Shown: one piece after another, positions 1-11,201 of the stretch
Position numbering within the stretch: position 1 is the stretch's first letter
Layout: each line of letters opens with the position of its first letter
Notes under the pieces: generated by a model
The model's database searches: none
The model's input: only the letters and a program-made list of their open reading frames with translations
What the model was told of the DNA's origin: nothing
DNA from: Hyaloscypha bicolor E
Lineage: Eukaryota > Ascomycota > Leotiomycetes > Helotiales > Hyaloscyphaceae
DNA length: 64,000 nt
Assembly: GCF_002865645.1 (NCBI RefSeq)
Contig: NW_020194684.1
Coordinates: forward strand, 465,308-529,307
Direction of reading: 5' to 3'
Program-made: the position numbers and the translations under genes

Positions 1-1386
1 TGGAAGTCCCCAGACAAATCCTCCTTTGAATGTTGTTAATGAAGATAATATTCCGTCAAGGGCATTCAAAGTATCAACTGAGTATGTAAATTCGCGTTTG
101 TTGTAGACAGCGATCAGGTGACCGAACCACTCTATGTTTGGCCGCTGTTCTGTGAAAAGGTTAGCGGCTTGGGAAAGTTGGCTTTCGTCTGCGTCGTTGC
201 ATTCTGTGATTGTGTTAAAGTCGTTATCCTCGTGCCAAGTCGCCACGCTACATTCCCAACGGATCGTCTGTCCTTCAAAAATAAGCTTCCTGGGAGAGAA
301 GAGTTCCTCCTGAAAAGTCCATCCCCGTGATGCCCATGGAGTGAATTTCTTATCCACTGACCAGGGGTGTACAATTGCTTCTCTCTCATTGCTGAGTTTG
401 AATATCTCTTGACGTAGGTTGCGAGCTACAGATCCTGGAACACCATGCAGACCGTGAGACGAGTCAGAGCCATCTTTCGCGATGATGGTAACCGTGGCTT
501 CTGCATATATTGACGCCATGTTGTTCAGCTGATCTTGTTTTGTGGAGTACTCATCTTGGATAATACACAACGCATCAACCCAAAGGTAATGCTCTCGAAG
601 GATTGCAACAACATTCATGGCATCTCGTATCGTTCTAGGAATGTCGAGGCCACCAGAATCCAAGGCACCAGGGTTTTGCAACTGCTGTTTATTGCTCCGC
701 ATAGCCCTAAAGTTTCTTGCTGCCCCCCAAACATAACTCAAAGCAACATATGTCATGCCCGGCCTGCCTGCAACTATACATCTTTTGCTGACATCTACCA
801 ACCAGTTTGGCGAAGCTGGTGCTAGGAAAGTTGAATTAGGAAGACGCCTGCACTTAGAGTGATGCAAGATACAGCAATCACTTTTCCACTGTTCCATCAA
901 CGTGCAATCAATCCATTGGGAATCCAAGATGCGCCCGTATCCTGTTGATTCTTTCTTCACGAGACCAAAGCCAGGACTTGAAGTAATCGTATAATCATTC
1001 TCTTCTCCACTGTCAGCGAAGAGTCGAATGTAAGGATCCCTCAGTTTGTGGATCATAATCGTGCTGTAAGGCTCCTCCAAAATCGTTGGTGTGAGAAGCA
1101 GCTCCAGAAGATCCAGATGAGCGACGCATGGCATCGATGATAACTCCTCTACGGACCCAATATTGAAAGAGAGTGGCTTTTCGTACGGTGCCATCAACGA
1201 GTCTGATATATCATCACATTTCGCACAGCCTTTTGTAAGCTTGAAATCTGCAGTGTCAGCAATGGCGGGAAAGATGAAAGTAAATGAATTTAACCGACCT
1301 GAAATTTGCGAAGCTGTGAGAGATCCATTGTGAGAGGATGGCATGGCGAATTGAAGGCCTATGGATTTCGTGGTATCATAGTCCAT
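1..1386 (-). CDS. HET-domain (heterokaryon incompatibility) protein, C-terminus beyond the window
   Basis: The minus strand is open from an ATG at 1386 to base 1 (462 codons, no stop), so the 3' end lies outside the window. The three conserved blocks of the fungal HET domain are visible: YVALSYVWG (residues 213-221), LWVDALCIIQDE (268-279) and RGWTFQEEL (354-362), followed by a WGLP near residue 462. HET proteins trigger cell death after fusion of incompatible hyphae, and many paralogues are thought to act in non-self recognition. Upstream, an in-frame stop lies at about 1452-1454. A 96-codon minus-strand frame at 1448-1738 could be an earlier exon, but I found no splice pair that joins it cleanly, so I chose the ATG at 1386. 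The family is near certain; the start is not. Confidence 0.88.
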   Translation of the reverse strand, partial: MDYDTTKSIGLQFAMPSSHNGSLTASQISGRLNSFTFIFPAIADTADFKLTKGCAKCDDISDSLMAPYEKPLSFNIGSVEELSSMPCVAHLDLLELLLTPTILEEPYSTIMIHKLRDPYIRLFADSGEENDYTITSSPGFGLVKKESTGYGRILDSQWIDCTLMEQWKSDCCILHHSKCRRLPNSTFLAPASPNWLVDVSKRCIVAGRPGMTYVALSYVWGAARNFRAMRSNKQQLQNPGALDSGGLDIPRTIRDAMNVVAILREHYLWVDALCIIQDEYSTKQDQLNNMASIYAEATVTIIAKDGSDSSHGLHGVPGSVARNLRQEIFKLSNEREAIVHPWSVDKKFTPWASRGWTFQEELFSPRKLIFEGQTIRWECSVATWHEDNDFNTITECNDADESQLSQAANLFTEQRPNIEWFGHLIAVYNKREFTYSVDTLNALDGILSSLTTFKGGFVWGLP

Positions 1387-2034
1387 GATGTTCGGCAAAG
1401 ACCCAGTACTGAAGATGCATACCGGTACAAAAGCTACGCGTAAGTTGCTACGCTAGACAAGAGAAGTCAGTTGGCTGTGCCTGAATGATTTTAATTGGAG
1501 CATTACTGCATGATGGCCCTGGAAAAATAAGCTGTGTAACCACGTGCGCCGTGAAGTTTGGGGGCCATATTGTGAAGCCTATGTCAAGATTTGCTTCTGG
1601 ATTTGCAATTGGTTCTGTATCTTTGGAGAGCCTTGACTTAAGATTCTTGACAGACGTGGTACTGAGACGAGAGGAAGATAAGGTGACGATAGACGAGGCT
1701 GGGGGCTGCAGCGCTAGCTTCAGGGGCTTGCTCGCCAAAATTAGCGATCTTTAGCGTTGATTAGTGAGGTGAGGTCCTAAACGACCTCAGCGATGTTGAG
1801 AGGGTAATTTTGGGGTCCGGCAAAAGAGCATATAATTGATGTAAAGGCTAAGGTTTACAAGTGCCCAAAAATCAGAGTTTTACCCTTAGCGCCATCACGT
1901 GCAAAGCAGCCCTTTCAACAAGCGAGTCAGCCCGCTGCTTCTCACTCTCCAGCTCCGCCCCTCCTCAAACCCTCATCCCTACACAACGGCACTCCCCGCC
2001 TCTCAACAACAAACTCCACTTTCACACACTCTCC

Positions 2035-3125
2035 ATGAGGTCATTATCATCCTCACACATAAAAGAATGGCTCCACACCAGCCCCTCCCTCGTATCCCAA
2101 ATCCAAGAAACCTGCCACCTTATCCTGACGGATGAGCGTTTCACCTCTGACCCCCCACGATATCTTCGGCTCCGTGGCCGTTCTCATCCTCTCTGGCACA
2201 CCTCCATTGGCAAACCACCTCCTCTCCTTTCCCTTCAGAATCCCGGAATTTGCTGCTCTGTCACCAGGGCAATTACCACCTTCTTTATTACTACGTGTAA
2301 GTTCAATGAGAAGCAGAAGTTGGTGCTTGAACTGTGGTGGAGCGCAATTCCGGAAAGTGGGAGACCGTGTAATACGCCATGGAGAATAGATGGGAAGAGG
2401 TTAGAAGGTGTGAGGAAAGGGACTGATGCCGAGAGGATGGCGTGGTGGGAGGAGTGGATGATAATTGATGACTTGCGACAAAGCTCGGCATCACTACTGA
2501 TGAAAACCTGAACGTCAGTGCACATCCTTGGAAAGGCTCTGGTGGTCCTGCGGAACTTGCGACTTATGCGAAGCTGTTGTGTCAGCCAAGAACGGCGTAA
2601 TTCCGAGCATGGAAAACGTTCAGGAGGCCTTTGAGGCCATTGATAAGTTGCTCACGTTGCACGGTGGGCGTGGCAATGATTTCCTTGTCCGGGTGTACTT
2701 ATCCTTGCGTTGCACTGTACTTGGGGAAGAAACAACAAGCGATCGAGATTTTGACGAAGGCGAATTCGAAACTACCAGGAGAGTTTCGGCTCCACAAGTT
2801 GCTAGACGTCCCGCAATTGTATGCAATGTTTGCTATACACTCATTCCAAGACCCTCCTTTGCTGAAGTTTCTGGAGGGCAATGGGTTGATGAATGTGGAA
2901 GAAGAATTGATTACTGCACTCCGCACTCGCACTGAACGTGGTGAGAAACCACCACTTCACAATATCTCTATTGGGGAGCTACTGCAACGATTCTGGAGGC
3001 TGTCTTTGTTGTGAATAAGGGTGAGCATGTGCAGGATGACATCACTTCTCCAAAGGAGATATTGCGTGAGCCGCAAACGGAGGAGGAATTGCTAAGACGG
3101 AGGAGAGATTGGGAATATGTTTACT
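2035..3125 (+). pseudogene. Unrecognised protein-coding remnant with frameshifts
   Basis: Protein-like segments lie on the plus strand in shifting frames: about 2035-2155 (starts MRSLSSSHIKEWLHTS), 2300-2480 (ends AWWEEWMIIDD), 2480-2590 (starts LATKLGITTDENLNVS), 2595-2710 (ends NDFLVRVYLSLRC) and 2710-3013 (GKKQQAIEILTKANSKLPG, ending WRLSLL). The frame changes near 2480, 2590 and 2712 have no convincing GT-AG introns, so single-base indels are more likely. The last piece has the feel of a helical repeat, but I recognise no family. The C-to-T stop codons typical of RIP are not the main lesion here. Alternatives are introns I have misread or assembly errors. Confidence 0.35.
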
Positions 3126-3864
3126 GTGTGAGTCCGGTGGCGCAGTGTGATGACTATGCTGGTGTGACCCGAGGAGGGGTGGAGGAAGATGCAGGAAGCT
3201 GTGGGGAAAGGGGTAAGGGAAGGGGGGTATGCGTATTTACATTACGCACATTGGGCGTTGGGCGTTGGGCGGATGGAGTGGAGATTCATCATAGTGTAGG
3301 GGATTGGATTGATGGGATGACTGATGACTGTGGGGTTGGAGAGGGATGTTGCTGCTGGGAAAAGGGGATAGTATCCATTGAAATCGGTGATGAAGGCCGC
3401 ATAGCAGGTCCAGAAACCAATGAATTAACAAGTCGGAGATCCTTTAATCCTAAAGCAAGGATTCAAACGTTTCATTCCCATCTCAGTGGAAAGTAATTTT
3501 GCACTGGCGAGTTTCTTCAAAAGTGACAAGGGTGGCGAGAGTGAGGGAGATTTTGCTCTTTACAGGTGCTATATTTTTGCAAAGGAAAATGATGCATTTT
3601 CACTAAAGGATAAAGTTTCTTCACTTGCAATTCTTTTATAAATTATACATGCTCTCCCAGTGGGAGAGGAAGAGAAGAGCTACCCCTGCAAGACGTTCCC
3701 AATGCGTCCTAGCCCGTGACTACCGGTACCCCTTCCCACAGCTCCACACGCATCACCACGATAACACCTTCCTTCCCTTATCAAACCCCACTTCACGTGT
3801 TTGCACAACGCAGCACAGCTCCTCCTATCCCACTCTCCAATTGAGCTCCTGTACATAAGAACCA

Positions 3865-5944
3865 ATGGCACCCCTCAATCCAGCCTCGCTTCCCCTTTCT
3901 TCATCATTCACACTTCAGCGCGGTGACTTGTCTCTACTGACTCCTAACATGGCAGCAACAGTAACCATCTCCTCCGGCGCCACATGGCAAGAAGTCGCTG
4001 CCGACAGACAAAAACACCGCGATGTGACTCTCTCCCTACTCGATCCTCCTCTCCCCCCAATCGAAGATATACCCCTGAACACGATCCCACTTGCTCGCAA
4101 ATTCCTCACAGCGGACGAGATAAAGATCACAGAGACGCTGGTTGAAGATCTAGTCCCGCAGCTTGCAAAAGGAGAGCTCAGTTCCGTAGCTGTAACGAAA
4201 GCATTTCTGCGGCGTGCAGGACTTGCTCAGAAAGCCGTCTGTACCATTCCCCCTCTTCTCCTGTGGACACCAGCTAATGACTGAGCAGACAAACTGCATC
4301 ACAGAACTCCTTCCACAACCCGCCCTCGAACGTGCTGCATACCTCGATGCCTACCTCACAGGGCACAAGAAGCCTATCGGTCCTCTTCACGGCCTCCCGA
4401 TCAGCGTGAAAGAACATATTGGCATGAAGGGTCTGGATTGGAATGGAGGGTTTGTGTTTTGGGTGGGGAAGGTAGCGAAAGATGATGCGCATATTTTGAG
4501 TATTTTGTGGGGTGCGGGGTGTGTGTTTTATGTGAGAAGTACACAGCCGCAGAGTTTGATGCATTTGGAGACTAGTAGTAATCTTTATGGGTATGCTGAG
4601 GAAGTGAGAGATGCGGGAGAAGAGTGTTGCGCTGGGCTAATACGGGATACAGGGTCACCACGAATCCTTTCAATACGACACTCACAGCTGGTGGTTCTTC
4701 TGGTGGAGAAGGTGCTCTTGTTGGGTTTCGAGGGAGTTGCTTGGGCATTGGGACAGACATTGGAGGGTCAATTCGAAGTCCTGCTGCGAACAATGGTCTA
4801 CCTGCCATACCTAGGCTGTTGAACAGTTTCTGACAACAAGCAGGAGTATATGGCATGAAGCCTACCTCTGGCCGTCTGCCCATGAGAGGATTGACAGCCA
4901 CGCAAGAGGGCGAAGAACAAATTGTTCCCACCATCGGCCCTCTGTCAACTAGTCTCGAAGGCTGCAAATTATTCATCAAAACGATCATTGACGCGAAACC
5001 TTGGTATGAAGAACCAACTTTGCTCCCATTTCCGTGGAAAGAGGAAGAATTCTTCAAAGGTAAGAAGCTGAAAGTTGGCGTTCTCTGGGATGATGGTGTC
5101 GTAAAACCACATCCACCCATCACACGGGCACTGAAGCAAGTTGTCGACAAGCTGAAGGGAAAGCCGAACATCGAGATCGTGGAATGGAAGCCCTACAAGC
5201 ATGATCTTGCATGGGAACTCATCGTACGTCCTTATTCATCCCATCCCAGATGCTCGAGGTCCGAATTGATTGTCCGAGCAGGCGAATCTCTATTTCTCCG
5301 ACGGTGGTGCCGACGAAGCAGGAGCTATCAACTCCTCTGGCGAGCCCTGGAGACCCCTCACCAAGCACATTTTAACAGACAATCCACATTGCCAACCCCA
5401 CTCCATCTCCTCCATGTGGGCAGCAACACTCAAACGCGACGCATACCGCGCTGAATACGCCTCGCTATGGAACTCGACCGCAACATTCGTTGGACCAAAC
5501 GGCGATCTAGAGGGTATGGTCGATGTGATTCTGTCTCCTGTTGGTCCGGGAGCGGCGCCGAAGATTGATACTGCCAAGTGGTGGGGTTACACGAGTCAGT
5601 GGAATCTGCTCGATTATCCCGCGCTCGTGTTCCCGGTTGATAGAGTTGATGTTGTGAATGATGGAGAGAAGGTGGAGTACGAAAGTAGGAATGAGAAAGA
5701 TGCTTTCAATTGGGGGCTTTGGGAAGGACACGGTGCGGAAGGATGGGAGGGGGCGCCGGTTTGCTTGCAGCTTGTTGGGAGACGGTGAGTCTTCTTCTTT
5801 TTGTTAACATTACCTGTTCTTTCTTTACCTCGTTGATTGCAAGTGGAGCGACTGACGGTTTGTAGGTACGAAGATGAGAAGGTTATCCAGGCACTGGAGA
5901 TCTTGAAAAAGGAGGCTGGATTCCCGTTTGTTGAATATATCTAG
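3865..5944 (+). CDS. Amidase (fungal acetamidase-like, amidase-signature family)
   Basis: Six exons (3865-4236, 4289-4590, 4653-4795, 4844-5223, 5282-5784, 5866-5944) join in frame to 592 aa. The enzyme hydrolyses carboxylic amides to acid and ammonia, allowing amides to serve as nitrogen or carbon source. The Ser-cisSer-Lys triad is complete: Lys165 in PISVKEH, cis-Ser240 in GGSSGGEG and nucleophile Ser264 in GTDIGGSIR. The spacings 75 and 24 match those known for fatty acid amide hydrolase. All introns are GT-AG, 48-81 nt; introns 3 and 5 contain CTGAC-like branch sites. An in-frame ATG at 3949 (MAATVTISSG) would give 564 aa, nearer the usual length, and may be the true start. No signal peptide, so cytosolic. 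A TATA-like stretch lies near 3634-3645. The substrate cannot be told from sequence. Confidence 0.93.
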
Positions 5945-7470
5945 CCGCATCAAATCACGTTATCCGCATGACCCCTTTTGTCTTGGGCCGGTTACGCCTT
6001 CCAGAACATCTTGCAGATGCACGCGTTCGTGGCGTTGAGTTGTGGAAATGTTTAGCCGCCCGGTGTTGCATGCATCGACACCCTGCAGGGATCGAGTAGT
6101 TCTCGTCAATTCGATCTGGTCTTTTTGCACTGCGATTATTGGTCATGCACATGCACACAGCTCCGGCCTCGAAAATATTTAGCCAGCCTCTTCAACTTTT
6201 GTTCGCGAGTGCATTGGCATGTTTTGTTTTGCAAATCTACTCGCACTCGACAGGTCCTCGACATTTTAGGCATCCTTCCTCATCCACACCTCCGAACTTT
6301 TTCCAGCCTCCTGATTTATTCCTCCCAAATCTATTGGTACTTGATACGTTCTTCGCGCGCGTCCCTCGTAATTAGGTTTCCAATCACCTCGGTGTTCTTC
6401 CTCAAGTGAGACCCTCCGCCACCACTCACCGCGCAGGCTGGAGCTACCCCGCCTTTTGGGCACACCGTACTGGTACCCCACGGCGGCCACGTTACTCAAA
6501 CAAAACAAAGACCCTGCATCATCCTGCACGCGTGTGTTGACCTGTGCATTGGATTGAATTTGTACATGACGCCTCCCCTTGCTCTGGCGGTGCGATGCGT
6601 CACGCGTGCTAGACGAGGCCGAGACCGGATTATCGTTTTCCTTCATCCCCAAAATCCCCTCCATTCCTTCTTTTTACTCGTTTGAAAAAGCGGAACATGA
6701 CGGCCCCCAGCCCCTGCGATTATTTTGGAGTTGATTTCTTGTTTTTGGAGGGGAGATTGGTGGAGTTGCGTGGCGAGGGAAGAGATTTTGCCTGCACGGG
6801 ACTGCACGGTGAGAACGCGTCGCAGGCGATGTGCTCCGTCAAATGTCTCACTCTGGCAGGAGTTCCTGCACGCCCGCCACACCCTTTCTTCTCCTCACCG
6901 ACTCCTCGGTCTTTTCTTGTCCAATCTTGCAGCGCTTTTCGAGAAGGATGGTTTACATGTCACTTTGTGGCGTACATCTAAGTTAGGGTTGGACAATGCT
7001 GGCGGCAAAACCTCACGATGGTACCGGAATTCGGTCGCGTGCATCAACGACGTCAAATAGAAAGAGTCAGTGATGGCGAAGTTTTTTGAGGCGGAAGATA
7101 TGTGATGCGGAGCTGCCCAATGCGTGGGAGAACGCGTGAAGCTCTTGCACCACGTGCAGCGATGGGAGGGCGAGAAAGGGAAGGAAAGTCGGTGCTGCCT
7201 GCAGTTCGCGACGCTTTGAAGCCAAGTGAGAGGCAACCCCCCACCCATGGCAGACTCACCGCCCATTGACTCCAAGGGTGTTGAACCTGAACTGAACCTT
7301 CTTATATACCCATCATCCTCCCTCTGCTTCAACTTTCTTTCTTCAAGCCTGGTGCTTTTATATACTCTCATCTCAAAACTCTCTCATCCTCCCCTTCCCC
7401 TCAGCCTCACCGCTTTCTAGTCTCGATATAGAATAGAACAGCCCAAGTCCATTCATCTTCACTGATCGAA
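5945..7470. other. Intergenic region, probable upstream region of the Pro/Glu-rich gene
   Basis: No convincing gene was found. The longest frame, minus 6266-6664, has no recognisable domain. The last 150 bases before 7471 are pyrimidine-rich, with a TATA-like TTTATATACT at 7357-7366, about 105 bases before the ATG, as is common in highly expressed fungal genes. Confidence 0.5.
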
Positions 7471-8481
7471 ATGGCAGACACGACACCCGCACCCGTGGAT
7501 CCCGTTGCGGCGCTCGAGGCGAGGGAAGCTGCTGTATGTCTACCTTCCCATGATCTAAAACGAATGGCAATGTTGATCATTTGCAGGTTCTGGCACGCGA
7601 ACAAGCAGCCGATAAACGAGAAGCAGATCTTGAGGCGAGAGAGGCTGCCGTGGCTGCGAGGGAGGCCGCAGCGGCACCAGCCGCTGAGCCAGAGGAGAAG
7701 GCTGTTGAGCCTGAAGCTGTAGTAAGATTTGTTTTCTTTTCCTACTCCGCCAGAAGCTCGCACATGAGCGAGGCTGCATACAACTTCGCTCTCATTCTCT
7801 TTCACACCCTCTCCGCATTGTTAGGATTACGTGATTTTACGGGAGTTGTTAGGATATAAAAAACTAACCGAAAGAAAATAGCCCGAACCAACACCTGTAG
7901 AGGAAACTCCGGCGCCCGCTGAGCCCGAGGCTGCTGCACCAGCTGCTGTGGAAGAGCCAACGCCTGCTCCCGTCGAGGCGGAAGGCGCCGCGCCAGTTGA
8001 GCCAGTGGCCCCTGCTCCATCGGAGCCTGTGACCGAAGAGGCGAAGGAGGAAACTCCAACTGCACCAGAGGAGCCCAAGGCCGAGGAGACACCCGCTCCC
8101 GCTGAACCCGAGGTCGAGGCCCCGAAGGAGGAGACTCCTACCGCCGCCGAACCTGAGATAGAGGCACCGAAGGAAGAGACAAAGCTCGAGGAGCCCACTG
8201 CTGTTGAAACCGAGGCCCCAAAACCTGAGGAGACCCCGGCACCAACTGAGCCAGAGGTCGAAGAACCCAAAACCGAAGAGCCAGCTGCTGTCGAGACTGA
8301 AGCACCGAAGGTTGAGGAGCCAGTTGCAGAGCCAGAGGCGCCAAAAGAAGAGAGCAAGGTCGAGGAGCCAGCCCCAGTTGAACCCGAGGTCGAGGCGCCA
8401 AAGGAGTCGGAGCCAACTCCCGCTCCGGTCGAGACTACGATTGCTGCTGCGCCTGTAGCTCCTGAGCCAATTGCCGTTTGA
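7471..8481 (+). CDS. Pro/Glu/Ala-rich low-complexity protein with short coiled coil
   Basis: Three exons (7471-7533, 7587-7721, 7882-8481) give 265 aa. Residues about 14-55 form a charged heptad-like helix built on repeated (L/D)EAREAAV. From about residue 66 to the end the chain is a degenerate repeat of EEPxPxEPEVEAPKEE type, made almost only of Pro, Glu, Ala, Val, Thr and Lys. No signal peptide or membrane segment is visible. Introns are 53 and 160 nt and GT-AG; the in-frame joins and consistent composition support the model. I recognise no enzyme fold. Such acidic disordered chains can be scaffolds or stress proteins, but that is only inference. The repeated coding pattern also keeps an antisense frame open (see rejected items). 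The pyrimidine-rich promoter suggests strong expression. Confidence 0.75.
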
Positions 8482-9117
8482 CGACGATGGTGGGCACGGA
8501 GGAAAGAAAAGGCGAGGTGAGGTTGTTTGGTGGTGTTATTAATACGGTGGCGGTGGTGTGATTTTGCTGGTAGTGGTGGTGAGGTGTGCTGAAATTGAAA
8601 TGCAAGTTTTGCAGCATAGTTAGCGATCCTTGTAGCGAGTCCATTTGTCAAATGTTTTTGTTTGTGTTCTGTTGATTAGTGCGTATTGATTGATTTGTTT
8701 ACTTGTTTGCTTGCTCGCTTGTTTGCTAATGCAATGAGTTGTCTCTGCTCTGCTCTTCTCTAATTGCTGGGAGAAATGAATGGGAATGAATAAAAGTTAA
8801 TCAAGTGAAGTGAAATGTGGCAAAGTGTGATGTGAGAAGTGATGTAAAGAATGGATGTACCTGTGCATTGAATTCGTGACTATATACTAAAGGTGCAGGA
8901 AGTTCCTGATACCTAGAAGATCGCGAGCCGAATGTCAAGAAGGAAAACACAGCCTATTTACAGAAGCAAAGGACAGAAGCCAGCCCAGCCCAACCATATA
9001 CCCTGTACCTTTCCACCCCTTCCGCAGAAGGGAACCCCAAGTTCGGGCCCCCATTACCCATTTTGTCCTTTCCCGTTTTCTCTGTCTTTCTCGACAGCGA
9101 GAGGCGAGGTGCGGTAT
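8482..9117. other. Convergent intergenic region
   Basis: This holds the 3' flanks of the Pro/Glu-rich gene (plus) and the repeat-peptide gene (minus). T-rich and G-rich stretches (8640-8730) are seen, but no gene or clear repeat. Confidence 0.5.
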
Positions 9118-9456
9118 CTAGGAACCCCTGGTGATACCTCCGCCAAATTGACCGCCGCTATGGAACCCATTACCAGGCTCAGCCTCACGCTTAGAGCCCC
9201 TGGTAATACCCCCACCAAATTGGCCGCCGGTATGGAACCCATTACCCGGCTCAGCCTCGGCCTCAGCCTCTCGCTTCTCAACACTCCCAGGCTCGGCGGT
9301 TTGGATGCTCCGTGACCCTTGGTGCTTGGCGGCGCGTGCGAGACCAATACCAGGAATGACGTTAACGCCGATGTTGGCCGGTTCGGCGACGGGGAGGGAG
9401 AGGGTTCCAGAGAGGAAGAGGGTTGCGAGAAGGAGGAGTTTGGAGAAGGAAAGCAT
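9118..9456 (-). CDS. Secreted Kex2-processed repeat-peptide precursor
   Basis: One coding exon of 112 aa. Residues 1-20 form a typical signal peptide (MLSFSKLLLLATLFLSGTLS). Two copies of an 18-residue peptide sit at the C-terminus: GNGFHTGGQFGGGITRGS and GNGFHSGGQFGGGITRGS. Each copy is preceded by a Lys-Arg site and Glu-Ala/Glu-Pro dipeptides (KREAEAEAEP and KREAEP). This is the layout of alpha-factor-like pheromone precursors and fungal KEP/RiPP precursors: Kex2 cuts after Lys-Arg, and a Ste13-type dipeptidyl aminopeptidase trims the X-Ala/X-Pro pairs. The Gly-rich core has no Cys, Trp or Tyr, unlike known ascomycete alpha-pheromones or the Tyr-containing dikaritin cores. No UstYa-like (DUF3328) or tyrosinase gene is visible in the window. 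The exact product is unknown. Confidence 0.85.
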   Translation of the reverse strand: MLSFSKLLLLATLFLSGTLSLPVAEPANIGVNVIPGIGLARAAKHQGSRSIQTAEPGSVEKREAEAEAEPGNGFHTGGQFGGGITRGSKREAEPGNGFHSGGQFGGGITRGS

Positions 9457-9458
9457 TT

Positions 9459-9507
9459 CTAGGGAGGTTAGCGTAAGCTTAAGGTCTAGAGTTGAAGGAT
9501 GACTTAC
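9459..9507 (-). other. Probable 5'-UTR intron of the repeat-peptide gene
   Basis: On the minus strand a perfect donor GTAAGT (9507-9502), a branch-like GCTAAC and an acceptor CTAG end three bases before the ATG at 9456. At 49 nt it fits the size of other introns here. No coding exon upstream gives a sensible protein, so it is read as a leader intron. Confidence 0.6.
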
Positions 9508-9758
9508 TGGCTGAGTATTTGTGTGGGGAAATGAGGTGAGATAGATCGAAGGGGGTCAAGGGATGCGTTGTTAATGACTTGGATATCAAGAAAGAGTAGA
9601 AGACTCTAGAAGATCTGTTGAAGAGGAGGAAGATGAGGAAGGTGAGGATAATATGATGAACTCCAACCGAGATATCTCGTCCGTTTTGTATTCGGATGTC
9701 TCTAGGCAAACTCGGTCCTAATGCTATACAAAGAACAAAATCTACCGATGCGAGACAG

Positions 9759-9767
9759 TATATAACC
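9759..9767 (-). promoter_or_regulatory. Candidate TATA element of the repeat-peptide gene
   Basis: GGTTATATAC on the minus strand lies about 300 bases before the ATG at 9456 and upstream of the leader intron. Position and sequence are plausible; nothing else supports it. Confidence 0.3.
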
Positions 9768-9954
9768 TTGATATTAACCTTCATCCTCGAAAGCTATATC
9801 AGGTGTGCCTTAAGGCTCCGGAAATACATGCAATGCTTTGCAGTCCTGCGTTCAGGAGGGTTCATCCCAGGCTTTGGACGGAGGACACAAGTAGAGCGTG
9901 GACCGCACCACCGGCAGTTCATCGAAATATCGGACCGAACAAACAGCAGCAAAT

Positions 9955-10485
9955 CAGTGTGTCAAAAGATTAATCGAGGCAATTAATTAGAATTCGATTA
10001 CTATCTTAAAACCTAAAAATAATTGCCTTGATTCGAATAATTACTCTACTTAATTAAATTAATACCGTGAGGAATAAATTAAGAAACTATATTTCTTTTA
10101 CTTCAAAAGCTATTTAAAGGCTCTTTACTTAACCTCTTACTCTTTCTTTATATCTCTTACTTCTCTCTCTTCTCTCTTCTTATAAACTTCCCTCTTCTCG
10201 TCTTTCTATAACTCACGTATACCCCTCTCACGTCATTATCCCTTCTTATAAACTTGTCTCTTTCTATACTTTCTTTTAAGTTTTTTCTTCTTATATATTT
10301 AAGTTAAAATTATATAAAATTTCACTCAAGTCTTGTTTTAAGATGTATATAGTCTCTTGATTTTCGCTCTTTTTGTAAGCTCACGTGACTAGTCAATTAA
10401 TTAGAATTCAATTATTAGGTTTTTGCCATAATTTAATTTAATTACCGGCTCATGCCCATATTTAAATAAGTCATTTGACACACTG
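9955..10485. mobile_element. hAT-type non-autonomous element, copy 1
   Basis: This 531 bp AT-rich element starts CAGTGTGTCAAA and ends TTTGACACACTG, the same 12 bp inverted ends as copies 2-4. Both ends carry the motif CAATTAATTAGAATTC just inside. The duplicated target is imperfect: gcagcaaa on the left (one base off) and gcagcaga on the right. It has no open frame, so it is a MITE-like derivative. Confidence 0.8.
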
Positions 10486-11199
10486 GCAGCAGACAGACCC
10501 GTCAGAAGGGCAATTCCACATATGCTTCAATCACAATCCTAGCACGGTAATCAGCCACTGGGCAGCACATCCCCACAACCCCAAAAGCGGGGGTGAAGTT
10601 GAGCTTCACAATCTAAACTTGGCTGCAATGCTACCACAAATAAAGTTCGCCGCAGGATTGGAGACCTGATTCGCTGGGCATTTGCATAGACATGTAGGTT
10701 TGTCTTTCTTCCCGGATCGCAGCTGTTTGTGGTATCAAAGGGGAGCAGGTTCAGGCGCGAAAAGGCGTATTTATTTTGGGAAGATGGCTTCGGGCGAGTG
10801 GTTGGGGTCTTTTTACAGCCGCTCGCTTCAGGGGGATGCTGGCGTGTTTTTAGCGAGGTCTTGAAACAAGCGATGGAGTGCCGACAGCTTGCAGGAAAAG
10901 TCTCCGAGGTCCTTGCAAGTTGCAGCATTGTATTCTCAGTCAACCGCAGCTTCAACTAGTCCCCACCCCATTGTTCGGACTATCGGGACTTTCGCATCTC
11001 CATGTTATCATACGTTGTATCGCAAGCGGAGTGGGGTCGGCATCCGTGGGCGGGGATGGCGAGACGTCGCGGGCGAAATGAAGAGTTTCGGCACCAGTCA
11101 CCGGTATCACTGCCCCCCTGCACCTATTCCTGCATCCTGCGCCGCTCCCGACAGAGTGGTTCACCCGCCTTTGATGGGTGTTTCCATTTAGCTTCTTCA
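10486..11199. other. Gene-poor spacer
   Basis: Several overlapping frames occur on both strands, none with a recognisable domain, signal peptide or intron pattern. I see no supported gene. Confidence 0.4.
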
Positions 11200-11201
11200 T
11201 A

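Noticed and set aside
1485..1754. 89-codon plus frame upstream of the HET gene
   Set aside because: Opposite a minus frame of similar length; neither can be recognised.
7827..8651. 274-codon antisense frame rich in Ser, Gly and Ala
   Set aside because: It lies opposite the Pro/Glu/Ala gene and is kept open by the repeated codon pattern of that gene; the plus frame has consistent introns and a promoter.
9479..9784. 101-codon minus frame upstream of the repeat-peptide gene
   Set aside because: It runs across the strong leader-intron donor at 9502-9507 and gives an implausible hydrophobic protein.
10551..10955. 134-codon minus frame
   Set aside because: Overlaps several plus frames of similar quality; no recognisable motif.
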